Shown here one piece after another: positions 15,079 to 24,721 of a stretch of DNA of 64,000 nt (its first letter is position 1; each line of letters begins with the position of its first letter). Where the stretch lies: contig CALUOO010000002.1 in NCBI GenBank assembly GCA_944322345.1, positions 1 through 64,000 of the forward strand, read 5' to 3'. Under the pieces are notes generated by a model. That model worked only from the letters and a program-made list of their open reading frames with translations, had not been told where the DNA came from and did not search any database. Source of the stretch: an uncultured Bacteroides sp. (GTDB lineage Bacteria > Bacteroidota > Bacteroidia > Bacteroidales > Bacteroidaceae). Made by a program: the position numbers and the translations under genes.

Positions 15079-17157
15079 TTAATCATTATAAGTCCAACCC
15101 GGAGTTTGTGTCATACGTTTATTCCGCTTCAGTTCGCTGTGAGAAATAGGCCAGAACCACATCTTGTCTGAGAAGGTAGCAGAAAGGTTCCAGATTGCTA
15201 CCGGAGTATGGAACATTTCAGGCTCAGAAGCGGTCATCAATGTATTACATCCGTAAACAGGAACAGCCTCTTCTACCCGTGCATCTTTCCAACGGCGCAA
15301 ATCATAATAACGCTTTCCTTCACCCATCAGCTCTATCTGGCGTTCGCGTTTCAGATAGATACGGAATACGTCTTTATCTTCGTAAATATCATTTTCAAAA
15401 TCCGGAATACCTGCACGCATACGGACAGGTTTCATACCTTTTTTCATTTCTTCAACAGAACGATGAATTGAATGTATTTTACTACCATCCCACGAAGGAA
15501 TTTCATAAGTACCGTCACTTACTTCGTTGACAGCTTCTGCATACATCAGCAGAATATCTGCATAACGAATGGCTGGTTCTGGCTTATAACGCAAGTTGTT
15601 AATATTGTTATTCAAGTAAGTGTCATCAGGATGAACAAACTTCATCACACCGATACCTGTTCGTAGCCAGAACATACCTGCATTATATCCGTCTCTCTTA
15701 CCACGATAGTAAAATATCTGTTTATTTCTGTCTTCTGCTTCTTTTTCGTTACCTAAATACCAATAAGCACCATTATAAGCTACAGAAGCATAAAAACGCG
15801 GCTCACGATTAGCATATTGTAAAGAAACTCCGGCAGCCAATGGCTTATACTTTCCTGCATCTACATCTTCTTGTGTGGTAAAACCGGTAGTACGTGGGCG
15901 TGAATCCAAACGATAGGCATTATTATATTCTGGAATGTTAGCATATTCGGAGTTCATACCCGGGCAATTAGCACCGTCGTTCATATAGTAGGCATCCACT
16001 ATCTTTTGAGTCAATCCACTTGTATTCCATCCTGTTGCAGTAAGTGGTAATTGATGTACCACCATGTCACGGATGCTTTGTCCACCAATATTTCTTCCAC
16101 GGCTGAAAATCAACTCTGGATTATCCAGAATATCTATTGTTCCATTAAATACAGAACGGTATGACTCAAACGGGTCGATGTCCATCCACCCTTCCGGGAA
16201 TGGCTGATGACTGTATACCGGATGTTCGGGAGGTGCAATAGTAGCCGGTTCGGCAGGAGTATGGGTAGTGCGTATTCCTGTAGTATATAATTTATAGATT
16301 TCAAGCTCCATTACATCCTTTGCAGCAGCGGCAGCTTTAGCCCATTTTTCTTCGCTATATTCTGGAGAGAGCAGCCGGTTTCCTTTATCATCTACCAGCA
16401 ATTGAGCAAATTCATCATTGTTACCATTAGCAAGCGGGCTTGCAGCATAAAGCAAAGCTAATGCACGTGTAGATAAGGCTGCACCACGAGTAGGGCGGGC
16501 TGCAGAATTTTCACCTCGTGTCAGAGGTAGATCCTTAGCAGCTAAAGCCATCTCTTGGCTGATATATTCTGCAACACTTTCGTATGATGAACGAGGAGTA
16601 GCCAGATCATCATAAGAAGCATCGTAATCCAGCCCTTCATTAGGCAACAAAGGAACAGGTCCATATCTCCGTAATAATAACCAGTAATAGTAAGCACGTA
16701 CAAATCGGGCCTGTGCCTTATAATCAGGAAGCTCTCCTGTCTCTGCCAATTCCTTGTTCAAATCAATATACTGGAGGAAAAGACTGGCTTGACGAATTCC
16801 CTGATAGCAACGTTGCCATACGCCTTGCTTGGTATTTTCGTCATAGCGCCCTTCTTTAAACTCATTGTATGACAATTGCCCCTCTTTAGATTCCTGAATA
16901 TCTCCATCATCATCTCCATAGTACATGTCGTCTGCAAAGCAGTGAGGCGTGATTCGTTTGTTACACACATCAGCACAGTCATCTCCTAGGTAGCTAAATG
17001 CGTTAGCCAAGAACGCTTCTGTTGAGTCTCTGTTTGTAAAAACCTTCTCAATCGTTTTGCGGTTTTTAAAGATATAGTCAGAGTCCAAATAATCAGAACA
17101 AGAAAATATACTGAATCCTAAGCACGCAATCAGTAAAATATATATTCCTTTTTTCAT
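15079..17157 (-). CDS. RagB/SusD family nutrient-uptake lipoprotein
   Basis: 692 aa, on the long side for SusD-like proteins. It has a lipobox (GFSIFSC) followed by SDYLDSDYIFKNRKTIEKVFTNRDS, the typical SusD N-terminus, TPR-like helices (QARFVRAYYYWLLLRRYGPVPL), and the C-terminal IRYADILLMYAEAVNEV ... RERQIELMGEGKRYYDLRRWKD block. It lies at the cell surface as the lid on the SusC barrel and helps bind the glycan. It is 12 nt downstream of SusC. The ligand cannot be deduced. Confidence 0.95.
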   Translation of the reverse strand: MKKGIYILLIACLGFSIFSCSDYLDSDYIFKNRKTIEKVFTNRDSTEAFLANAFSYLGDDCADVCNKRITPHCFADDMYYGDDDGDIQESKEGQLSYNEFKEGRYDENTKQGVWQRCYQGIRQASLFLQYIDLNKELAETGELPDYKAQARFVRAYYYWLLLRRYGPVPLLPNEGLDYDASYDDLATPRSSYESVAEYISQEMALAAKDLPLTRGENSAARPTRGAALSTRALALLYAASPLANGNNDEFAQLLVDDKGNRLLSPEYSEEKWAKAAAAAKDVMELEIYKLYTTGIRTTHTPAEPATIAPPEHPVYSHQPFPEGWMDIDPFESYRSVFNGTIDILDNPELIFSRGRNIGGQSIRDMVVHQLPLTATGWNTSGLTQKIVDAYYMNDGANCPGMNSEYANIPEYNNAYRLDSRPRTTGFTTQEDVDAGKYKPLAAGVSLQYANREPRFYASVAYNGAYWYLGNEKEAEDRNKQIFYYRGKRDGYNAGMFWLRTGIGVMKFVHPDDTYLNNNINNLRYKPEPAIRYADILLMYAEAVNEVSDGTYEIPSWDGSKIHSIHRSVEEMKKGMKPVRMRAGIPDFENDIYEDKDVFRIYLKRERQIELMGEGKRYYDLRRWKDARVEEAVPVYGCNTLMTASEPEMFHTPVAIWNLSATFSDKMWFWPISHSELKRNKRMTQTPGWTYND

Positions 17158-17169
17158 ATTGTATACAAA

Positions 17170-20100
17170 TTATAAATTAACACTCATTCCCAATGTTACT
17201 GATTTTGTCAACGGATATGCTTCTCCTCGCGGATCACCCATTTCCGGATCCCATGTCTTGAATTTAGACCATGTCAGCAGATTGGTTCCTACAATAAAAA
17301 TACGAACGTTATTCAGATGCATCCGATTGACTACTGATCTTGGCAAAGTATAACCAACATCAATTGTTTTCAAACGAATATAACGGCCATCTTTTAACCA
17401 GAAAGTAGAATTACGGTAGTTGTTACTGCTTGAGCTATCGCCTTGGAAACTCAAACGAGGATAAGAAGCATTAGGATTTTCATTCGCCGGAATACCCAAC
17501 TTGGCTGCAGTTTCTGCATCTACCCAGCGGTCGTCCAACATTCCTTTGAATACATTACCCCATTCGCCTTCTGTGAAAGCCCATACACATTTACCATAAG
17601 TGAAGAAAGTAGATTTTCCAGCTCCTTGGAAATGAACATTTACATCCAATCCCTTCCAAGAGGCAGACGCTCCCAAACCATAAATCAGATTTGGACGACT
17701 GGTTGCTCCGATAGCTACTTGGTCTCCATCATTAACTACACCGTCACCGTTTACATCACGATATTTGATATCACCCGGTTGTACAGGACCCCATGATTGA
17801 GTTGGGCTGTTACGAATATCATCATAGTCTTTAAACAATCCTTCTGCTATCAAACCTTTACACTGATCTACCCGATACCCTTTGTCCATCTGGTATGCAT
17901 AGACGTTGTTCTCTTCGTCTTTGGCCAATATCTTATTCTTTCCATAAGTGATATTTCCACGTACAGTCAGATTAACCTCATTGAGTTTCTGTTTGTAAGC
18001 AAAATGCCCGTCAAAACCTTTGGAACTTACAGCTCCCACATTTGCAGATGGGTTATGTCCATTCAAACCAACAATTTGTGGCAAGTAATTACGAACCATA
18101 AAGATTCCTGTACGTTTTTCATCGAAATAGTCAATAGTTGCAGTAAATTTGTCATTAAACAATGCCAAGTCGATTCCCAAGTCTTTTTTCTCAGCAACCT
18201 CCCATGTAACATTGTTGGAAGCAACATCTGCAAATCCCAATCCACCAAATGCATAGCTTGATGGATATTGTGCCCAGTCATATCCTCCATAATTGATGTA
18301 GTCATCGCCCACTTTATATTTATTGGCAATAGTATATAAATAAGGGAAACGGGTACCTACATTGTCATTACCAACCTTTCCATACGAGAAACGAACTTTA
18401 AACATTCCCATCCACGATAAGTTATTCTTAATGAATGGTTCTTCTGCAATGTTCCATGCAAGAGAAAAAGCTGGGAAGAAACCAAATCGGTTGCCTGCTG
18501 CAAAATTTTCAGAACCATTGTAACCGAAATTAAAGTCTACAAAGTAACGATAATTCCAGTTGTAGGCTACACGTCCTGCTAGGTCTTGATTACGCTTACT
18601 GATACCATTCTTCAAATCACTTCCAAGATTCTGTGTTTGGATATAAGAATCTTGGGTATATTTCAATGTAGCACTAGGGTGATGTGCACCAAAAGCACGG
18701 TCCCAACTCAGCATTACATCTAAAAATTCTCGACGGTTTCCACTGGAACTACTTTCCTGATACATTTCTTTGCTAGGACTAATTTTTTTCCAATGAAGCT
18801 CTCCTGTCTCCGGATCTCTGGCACGTTCGGCAAGCCACTGTTCCGGCCACTGCAAACGACGGATTGTGTTATCGTTGTTATTATCGTAGCCAAAACGACC
18901 GACAAACCGCAAACCTTTGGTAACGAAATCCAAGTTTTGCTCTAAAGAGATATTGGTCTCTATATTATTTGTCCAGTTTTCATTAAAACCTGTTTGAGTA
19001 GATGCAACCCATGGGTTAGTCTTATTTCCAGTTCCAAAAGCTGGCATATATCCATTCGAATACACTATAGGTGTTTTGATAGGATTATATCCAAAGATTT
19101 CACCCCATACGTCGCCATCACCTAGTCCCGGACTGTTACGCTTAGATAAGAAACCTGCAACACCTACTCGCAATAATGTAGTTTTAGTGATATCAATATC
19201 TACGTTCATACGATAATTCCAGCGATGATAGGCTGCATTTGTATTATAGTCATCTTTCAATGACTCGTCTGTGTTGTACATACCATTATCTTTCACATAA
19301 CTGGCAGACACAAAATATCTTGCAGTAGATCCACCACCGCTCATATTCAGATTAACACGATGACTCCATGCGCCATCCTTCAGCAGTTTATCCATCCAGT
19401 CAACGTTAGGATACAAATCTGGATCTAGTCCAAGACGAAGAATGTCCAATTCCTCAGGCTGATAAACCGGTGCATTGTTACGAGTGATACGTGCTTCGTT
19501 AATCAAGCTAGCATAGCTGAGTCCATCTTCAAACTCAGGAGTAATGGTACGTGTATTATAAGTAGTTTCTACTTTAGCGTCTACTTTGATTTTTCCTGCT
19601 TTACCGTGTTTGGTAGTAATCAATACTACACCGTTGGCTCCTTTCGAACCGTAAATGGCAGTGGCCGAGGCATCCTTCAATACAGTAAACGATTCAATAT
19701 CTTCAATATTGATTTCGTCCATACTACGTTCAAAACCATCTACCAGTACATAGGCTGAAGAATTTGCTCCAAAAGTGGAGATACCGCGAATCCAGAATTC
19801 GGAAATATTTTTTCCCGGCTGTCCGGAAGTCTGCCGTGCCAATATACCCGGTACATTACCGGCCAGTGCATTTACGATACTGGAAGATGGATTACGTTTC
19901 AATTCATCTACATTTACCGTAGTGATAGCACCCGTTTGGGTTAATTTTCTTTGAACACCTGTACCAGTAATAACAACTTCATCAATTGCCTTTGTTACAC
20001 TTTCTTTCAATACAACATCTATAGTTCGTTGCTCTTTAACCATTACCTCTACAGATTCATATCCAATGTATGAGAATACCAAACGACGGTAAGGTTCCAT

Positions 20101-20298
20101 CTTAATAGAATAATTTCCATTAACATCTGTAATTGAACCTAATCCAGGCATATCTTTTACAGATACATTTACACCTATAAGCGGTTCTTTATTTTCATCT
20201 GTAACGATACCTTTTATAGTAACGCTCTCTTGTTGTGACATGGCAGATTGTGCATATAAGCACAACAGCATAATACATAATGACAAATATTTCTTCAT
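17170..20298 (-). CDS. SusC/RagA family TonB-linked outer-membrane transporter
   Basis: 1042 aa. The signal peptide is followed by a CarboxypepD_reg-like domain (TIKGIVTDENKEPLIGVNVS), the TonB box/plug start (IDEVVITGTGVQRKLTQTGA), the plug (IESFTVLKDASATAIYGSKG) and a beta-barrel ending in SVTLGMSVNL. It imports oligosaccharides using TonB energy. It lacks the N-terminal STN domain, so it is probably not controlled by an anti-sigma/ECF pair but by some other regulator; none is encoded in this window. It is in an operon with TIG/NHL upstream (15-nt gap) and SusD downstream. Confidence 0.96.
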   Translation of the reverse strand: MKKYLSLCIMLLCLYAQSAMSQQESVTIKGIVTDENKEPLIGVNVSVKDMPGLGSITDVNGNYSIKMEPYRRLVFSYIGYESVEVMVKEQRTIDVVLKESVTKAIDEVVITGTGVQRKLTQTGAITTVNVDELKRNPSSSIVNALAGNVPGILARQTSGQPGKNISEFWIRGISTFGANSSAYVLVDGFERSMDEINIEDIESFTVLKDASATAIYGSKGANGVVLITTKHGKAGKIKVDAKVETTYNTRTITPEFEDGLSYASLINEARITRNNAPVYQPEELDILRLGLDPDLYPNVDWMDKLLKDGAWSHRVNLNMSGGGSTARYFVSASYVKDNGMYNTDESLKDDYNTNAAYHRWNYRMNVDIDITKTTLLRVGVAGFLSKRNSPGLGDGDVWGEIFGYNPIKTPIVYSNGYMPAFGTGNKTNPWVASTQTGFNENWTNNIETNISLEQNLDFVTKGLRFVGRFGYDNNNDNTIRRLQWPEQWLAERARDPETGELHWKKISPSKEMYQESSSSGNRREFLDVMLSWDRAFGAHHPSATLKYTQDSYIQTQNLGSDLKNGISKRNQDLAGRVAYNWNYRYFVDFNFGYNGSENFAAGNRFGFFPAFSLAWNIAEEPFIKNNLSWMGMFKVRFSYGKVGNDNVGTRFPYLYTIANKYKVGDDYINYGGYDWAQYPSSYAFGGLGFADVASNNVTWEVAEKKDLGIDLALFNDKFTATIDYFDEKRTGIFMVRNYLPQIVGLNGHNPSANVGAVSSKGFDGHFAYKQKLNEVNLTVRGNITYGKNKILAKDEENNVYAYQMDKGYRVDQCKGLIAEGLFKDYDDIRNSPTQSWGPVQPGDIKYRDVNGDGVVNDGDQVAIGATSRPNLIYGLGASASWKGLDVNVHFQGAGKSTFFTYGKCVWAFTEGEWGNVFKGMLDDRWVDAETAAKLGIPANENPNASYPRLSFQGDSSSSNNYRNSTFWLKDGRYIRLKTIDVGYTLPRSVVNRMHLNNVRIFIVGTNLLTWSKFKTWDPEMGDPRGEAYPLTKSVTLGMSVNL

Positions 20299-20313
20299 AA
20301 TTATTCCCGTGTG

Positions 20314-21855
20314 TTATTCATTTGTTTTTGCTTCTTCACTCGGCATTTCCGATTCTTCCTCTGTTCCCTCATAAGCAATCATACGGATACGACGATTAGA
20401 ACCGTCACCAATGTAAAATATATTTTTAGCCTGATCGTAGGCAAGTCCTTTACAACGGTCAAAACGTGCTTCTTCGCGTAAATCTCCTTCTACAAATCCC
20501 CATGGATTTGAATTCAAACTTGAGCTTCCGCGTCCTGCGAACGTACTGACTTTTCCCTGAGGAGTAATGACACGTATACAGTGATTCAGTTTGTCACAGA
20601 TATAAAAATCATATTCGTCTTCTTGACCTGCATAAGCCGGATTATACACAAATACACCTTGATAAGGTTGATTAAAGCGGGCGGTTGTTCCAATTGCATC
20701 CTCCCATCCAGATCTTTCAGCTGTTCCTGCTATTATATAAGGTGTAACAAATCTTTTGCTTGCCCAATCATAATTTGTACGTTGGATATAATGTCTATTT
20801 ATTGATACGATATATGCATAATTCCCGGTCGGATGAATTCGGATATTGTATTCCCATCCGTTGTCCATCTGGAAAAGAACCTCTTTGTCTGCAGGAGTAG
20901 TCCGTTCACCATTAAATATGTCTTGAATCTGCTGCTTGTCAACCTTGAAGAATTGTCCTTTATTAAAACTGTTAAAATACATATCTCCATCTACAGGATG
21001 TACTGCCACAGTATTACATTCCTTGAAATTTACCAGCTGAACTTTGTTACCCCACATTGTTCTATAATCATGATTTTCACCTTGAGGAGGCTCATTAAGA
21101 CGAGTAAATCCGTATACAGCACCACGTAGTTCATCACCTTGGTCTACAGCAACCAGCATATGATTCTCATCGAAGAAAGCAACTGAACGTCCGCGATTAC
21201 TGCCGATTTCTCCTTCAGTAAGCGCAGTTCCTACATATTTATTCTCAAGGTCAAGAACACGCATATTACCATTTCCTTCATTCTCATCATTAGCACCACG
21301 GTCGGCAGCTACATAGAGTAAGCTTGGATATTTAGGATCAAATTCCATCCAGTTTGGAGAGCCAAACGCGCCACAATCATCGAATGGTCCGTCTTTAGTG
21401 TCATAATGGCCATCATCTCTACGCGAGCCACACAATGTACTTACAAGTTGCTTACGTACATACTCAAATTTAATATCGGATACAGTTGATGCCAGCTGCT
21501 CCTCCCCTTTGGCTATTTGCACTTTAATTTCACCTGAATAAGCTTGAGAAGGTACCAAGCAATAAATAGCCTGATTTTTTACACTAATAATAATGGCTTT
21601 CTTACCTCCGATGAATACATTTACCATAGAAGGATCATTACCAAAATTATTTCCAAAAATAACTAACCGCTGCCCATAGCTTCCAGAAGTAGGATTAATG
21701 CTACTTACCTCAACAGGCAGATTCGGATTAAATGCAATGCTACTTGCATCTCCATTGTCTTTGTCATCGCTACACCCTATGAGGCATAGAATGGCCAGCA
21801 CCCATGTCATCCTACATAACTGCCAGCAGTTTTTCAAGATTATGTTTTTTTTCAT
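20314..21855 (-). CDS. IPT/TIG and NHL-repeat surface lipoprotein
   Basis: 513 aa, lipobox ILCLIGC then SDDKDNGD. The N-terminal IPT/TIG domain (about residues 48-130: VSSINPTSGSYGQRLVIFG, then GEIKVQIAKGEEQLAS) precedes a six-bladed-type beta-propeller with NHL-like repeats (YDFYICDKLNHCIRVITPQG, NIFYIGDGSNRRIRMIAYEG). In Bacteroides such TIG/NHL lipoproteins are surface glycan-binding or scaffolding components of SusCD loci. Here it is the first gene of the operon, ahead of SusC. No catalytic site is visible. Confidence 0.85.
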   Translation of the reverse strand: MKKNIILKNCWQLCRMTWVLAILCLIGCSDDKDNGDASSIAFNPNLPVEVSSINPTSGSYGQRLVIFGNNFGNDPSMVNVFIGGKKAIIISVKNQAIYCLVPSQAYSGEIKVQIAKGEEQLASTVSDIKFEYVRKQLVSTLCGSRRDDGHYDTKDGPFDDCGAFGSPNWMEFDPKYPSLLYVAADRGANDENEGNGNMRVLDLENKYVGTALTEGEIGSNRGRSVAFFDENHMLVAVDQGDELRGAVYGFTRLNEPPQGENHDYRTMWGNKVQLVNFKECNTVAVHPVDGDMYFNSFNKGQFFKVDKQQIQDIFNGERTTPADKEVLFQMDNGWEYNIRIHPTGNYAYIVSINRHYIQRTNYDWASKRFVTPYIIAGTAERSGWEDAIGTTARFNQPYQGVFVYNPAYAGQEDEYDFYICDKLNHCIRVITPQGKVSTFAGRGSSSLNSNPWGFVEGDLREEARFDRCKGLAYDQAKNIFYIGDGSNRRIRMIAYEGTEEESEMPSEEAKTNE

Positions 21856-21888
21856 ATAAAAAATAAAAATAATTGTGATGTAATATTT

Positions 21889-22144
21889 AAGGATGTTTAG
21901 TTACTAATTCTGTAGAAATGCTACAATAGCTAAGTCCAGAGAATTTGAGAGTATTGGGCAGACTTTTTAAAGGTAGTCTGTCGAATAACGAGCATGGAAG
22001 GTAAGCGTGGTAATGCCATCTCCTCCCCAAAAGGTAAATGATCAGCTTGAACAGTAGATAACAAGCCAATACTAACATTTGAGTTAATTGGTAATTTTTC
22101 CATAATTCAATTTTAAAGTTTAAGATTATCCTTCAAACATCCTT
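21889..22144. repeat. Inverted repeat pair in the SusCD leader
   Basis: AAGGATGTTT (21889-21898) and AAACATCCTT (22135-22144), each with an adjacent TAAT, enclose 236 bp between the probable promoter and the first gene. It may be a long-range RNA pairing or an invertible segment. The arms are short, so chance is possible. Confidence 0.4.
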
Positions 22145-22324
22145 ATTACCTTGAATAAAAACTTATACCTACTGTTCGCTTTGTTAAATGTAAAAAAACA
22201 ATCTTTTATTATCCTATTGAGCCGTTCCTCCAAATTCGGCTATTGACTGAGATTTTTTCATGGTAGATGCTTTGTGTGTTGTTTATGTGATTTTTTTCAT
22301 AGCATCTTGTCCCTTTCTCTAAAG

Positions 22325-22332
22325 CAAAGGTA
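22325..22332 (-). promoter_or_regulatory. -7-like element for the SusCD operon
   Basis: The minus strand reads TACCTTTG (TAnnTTTG) with a TTTA box about 19 nt upstream. It lies 470 nt from the first start codon. Confidence 0.4.
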
Positions 22333-22797
22333 CTACATGGAGCATCCGAATAAAGGAAAAAAAACGTTCAAAAAAGGAAAAAAACAGTTCTTTTTCCTTT
22401 TTTAATCGCTCTAGAATGGGTATTGAATGAGGTGTAAATGGAATAGAAAGAATCTTAATGAATCTAATAAAATAATGAGAAGTCGAAACCTATAAACATA
22501 GACTGATGAGAGTAAATGTAAACTGGCTGAGGATATAAATATATCGAGGATACTAATGTTTCGTGGACTGGTTGAAATGACTATCTCTGTTTTTTTTATT
22601 AGAATTGTGTATATATATTACTTCATAATCCTTATGTTCTGTATCGCTGACTACTATATATTCATTTATCCTTCAAATTTTATTTATATAAAAATATTCT
22701 GACATAAAGATAGCTCTGTATATTCTCTTTTCATGGATAAACAGATAAATCCTTTTTGGAATTTTAGTGATTATCCGGTGCTTACTTTCCCCGTTTT

Positions 22798-22905
22798 CTT
22801 GGCAAAGGTTACCTGTCATGTCAGCAAAGGTTAGCTGACACGTTGGCAAAGGTTACCCAACGCGTTGGGAAAGGTTAGCTGACACGAGCCGAAAGGTTGG
22901 CCGAC
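22798..22905 (-). repeat. 22-bp core/arm array A4
   Basis: Cores AAAGGTTA at 22804, 22826, 22848, 22870 and AAAGGTTG at 22892, in exact 22-bp register, all in minus orientation. Read on the minus strand it has the same unit order and flank (GCCAAGAAAACGGGG) as array A3. Confidence 0.95.
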
Positions 22906-22999
22906 ATTTGGGCTTGCAGGTAGGCCGGAGTGGGAGAGAGGGGGTGGACCAGCGGTTATGGATTTACTGTGGAGTGTGCCGACAGTCGGGGGTTAGCTG

Positions 23000-23932
23000 T
23001 TACTCTTTTCCTTCGCTTGCCGCCTTGATGTTTCTCATCAGTCCTGCATATTTGGCTCTTTTTACGGCACTTCCTTTGAATAGTTGCCTGTATTGCTCTT
23101 CGGTAAGCTGTTGCCATGCGTTTCTGGTCATTTGCAGAAGGGCGGGAGAGGGGTGGAATTCTGTTGTCTGGCAGGGCTGGGCAAAGCGGTTCCACGGGCA
23201 GGCGCGTTGGCATTCGTCGCAGCCATATATCTTTTTACCCATTTTCTTTGCTGTGTCGGCAGGAATGTCGCCCCGATGTTCGATGGTAAGGTAGGAGAGA
23301 CATCGTTCGGCAGAGAGGCGGAATGGGGCTCCCAGCGCTTTTGTCGGGCATGCGTCAAGGCAGCGGTGGCACGTTCCGCAGCGGTTGGGTAGGGGAGAAT
23401 CGTAGCGGTCGGCCTCTATGTCGAGCAGGATTTCACCCAAGAAGAAGCAGGATCCTGCATGAGGGATGATCAGTTGGGTGTTCTTGCCTATCCAGCCAAG
23501 CCCGGCGCGTTGTGCCCAATAGCGTTCGAGCAGCGGTGCCGTATCGCAGAACACGCGTCCGGCGACGGGAACGGACATTTGGCGACAGATGGCACCGAAG
23601 AGTTCGTATAGCTTGGCTTTCATGATGTCGTGGTAGTCTTTTCCGTAGGCATACCATGCTAACTGATACTCTTCTGTGGGCAGTTGTGTCGGTGGATAAT
23701 AGTTGAGGGCTACGCTGACTACGGTTTGTGCACCTTCTACCAGCAGTTGTGGGTTGAGGCGTTTCTCTCCGTTGTTCTTCATATACTCCATTCCTGCCTG
23801 ACATCCGTCCGACAACCATTGGCTGAAGGCGTCGGCTGTCTGTCTGTCTACGGCTTCGGCGCGTGCCAGTCCGCAGGCTGAGAATCCCAAACGGGCGGCT
23901 TCGGCTTTGATTTGTCGGGAGGAGAGGAGCAT
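23000..23932 (-). CDS. queG: Epoxyqueuosine reductase QueG
   Basis: 310 aa. It carries out the last step of queuosine synthesis on tRNA, reducing epoxyqueuosine with cobalamin and two [4Fe-4S] clusters. The N-terminal part begins IKAEAARLGFSACGLARAEA. The first cluster motif is CGTCHRCLDACPTKAL and the second CDECQRACPWNRFAQP, both complete. WIGKNTQLI and SCFFLGEILLD are typical. Length is slightly short of the E. coli enzyme, as usual in Bacteroidetes. It follows the deacetylase gene across an AT-rich repeat. Confidence 0.95.
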   Translation of the reverse strand: MLLSSRQIKAEAARLGFSACGLARAEAVDRQTADAFSQWLSDGCQAGMEYMKNNGEKRLNPQLLVEGAQTVVSVALNYYPPTQLPTEEYQLAWYAYGKDYHDIMKAKLYELFGAICRQMSVPVAGRVFCDTAPLLERYWAQRAGLGWIGKNTQLIIPHAGSCFFLGEILLDIEADRYDSPLPNRCGTCHRCLDACPTKALGAPFRLSAERCLSYLTIEHRGDIPADTAKKMGKKIYGCDECQRACPWNRFAQPCQTTEFHPSPALLQMTRNAWQQLTEEQYRQLFKGSAVKRAKYAGLMRNIKAASEGKE

Positions 23933-23933
23933 T

Positions 23934-23997
23934 TGAGTTTTTAAGTTTATGAGTTTTTGAGTTGACTTGTCTCCTTGTTAACTCAAAAAACTCAAAA
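23934..23997. repeat. AT-rich palindromic repeat between deacetylase and queG
   Basis: GAGTTTTTAAGTTTATGAG on the left, complementary AACTCAAAAAACTCAAAA on the right, enclosing a GTTGACTTGTCTCC segment of the other (GTCAACT) repeat family. Confidence 0.8.
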
Positions 23998-23998
23998 T

Positions 23999-24613
23999 CT
24001 ACAAGGTCTTGAACTCGTATCCTTCTGCTTTCAGGAATTCGATGGAGCGGGGGAGCGCGTATTTCAGGTTCCCGTTGTTCCATGATTTCAGCGAATCGTG
24101 GAAGGTGATGATAGATCCGTTGCGCACGTAGCGTTTCACGTTGTTCAGCACCTGTTCGGGGCGCATTTTCTTACTGTAGTCACGCGTCACGAGATCCCAC
24201 ATGATAATCCGGTAGTGGTGGCGCAGTGTGTAGTACTGCCTGAAGCCCATATGCCCGTGTGGTGGGCGGAACAGATCGGAATGAGTGTATTCGTCTACCA
24301 GCTTGGTGTTTGCCAGATAGTCGGGGTTAGAGTATTCGAATCCGCGTATGTGGTTGAAGGTATGGTTCCCCAAGCGGTGTCCGTGTTCTACTACCATCCG
24401 GAATTCTTCGGGATGTTTGCGTATGTTGTCGCCTACCATGAAGAAGGTGGCTTTGATGTCGTATTTGTCCAGCACTTCCACGACCCACGGTGTCACTACG
24501 GGGATAGGACCGTCGTCGAACGTCAGGTACACAGCCCGTTCGTCGGGGTTCATACGGAAAATGGCTTGTGGATATAGTGCGCGGAAAAACCAGGGTGGTT
24601 GTTCTATAAACAT
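23999..24613 (-). CDS. Polysaccharide deacetylase (NodB domain)
   Basis: 204 aa. The carbohydrate esterase 4 motifs are intact: VYLTFDDGPIP (motif 1, catalytic Asp and metal Asp), HRLGNHTFNH (HxxxH metal ligands), and LFRPPHGHMG (motif 3). SIITFHDS supplies the C-terminal His motif. It is a zinc/cobalt-dependent N- or O-deacetylase of a surface or cell-wall polymer. There is no clear signal peptide, so it may be cytoplasmic or exported by another route. It is encoded between the DUF2723 protein and queG on the same strand. Confidence 0.9.
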   Translation of the reverse strand: MFIEQPPWFFRALYPQAIFRMNPDERAVYLTFDDGPIPVVTPWVVEVLDKYDIKATFFMVGDNIRKHPEEFRMVVEHGHRLGNHTFNHIRGFEYSNPDYLANTKLVDEYTHSDLFRPPHGHMGFRQYYTLRHHYRIIMWDLVTRDYSKKMRPEQVLNNVKRYVRNGSIITFHDSLKSWNNGNLKYALPRSIEFLKAEGYEFKTL

Positions 24614-24616
24614 AGT

Positions 24617-24721
24617 CTTGAGTCTTTGAGTTTATAAGTTATTAAGTTTGTAAGCCCAGCTCCTTGCTTCAACTTAAGAAGTCATGAACTTACAAACTCA
24701 AAAACTTATGAACTTACAAAC
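24617..24721. repeat. AT-rich palindromic repeat between DUF2723 gene and deacetylase
   Basis: Left half GAGTTTATAAGTTATTAAG words, right half AACTTACAAACTCAAAAAC words. The right arm abuts the stop codon of the DUF2723 gene. Confidence 0.85.

Larger units (their letters stand above)
21856..22999. other. Long AT-rich upstream region of the SusCD locus
   Basis: 1144 bases without a supported gene. It contains a 10-bp inverted repeat (21889-21898 and 22135-22144) and a -7-like box at 22325-22332, implying a leader of about 470 nt. Array A4 lies at 22798-22905. The 22390-22790 part is AT-rich and shows nothing else. Confidence 0.7.

Noticed and set aside
17170-20298. ECF sigma/anti-sigma control of the SusCD locus
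   Set aside because: The SusC protein lacks the N-terminal STN domain that signals to the anti-sigma factor, and no such genes are nearby.
21887-22078. 63-codon minus-strand frame in the SusCD leader
   Set aside because: It starts next to an inverted repeat, has no ribosome site, and its sequence does not resemble a known small protein; a leader peptide cannot be excluded but is unsupported.
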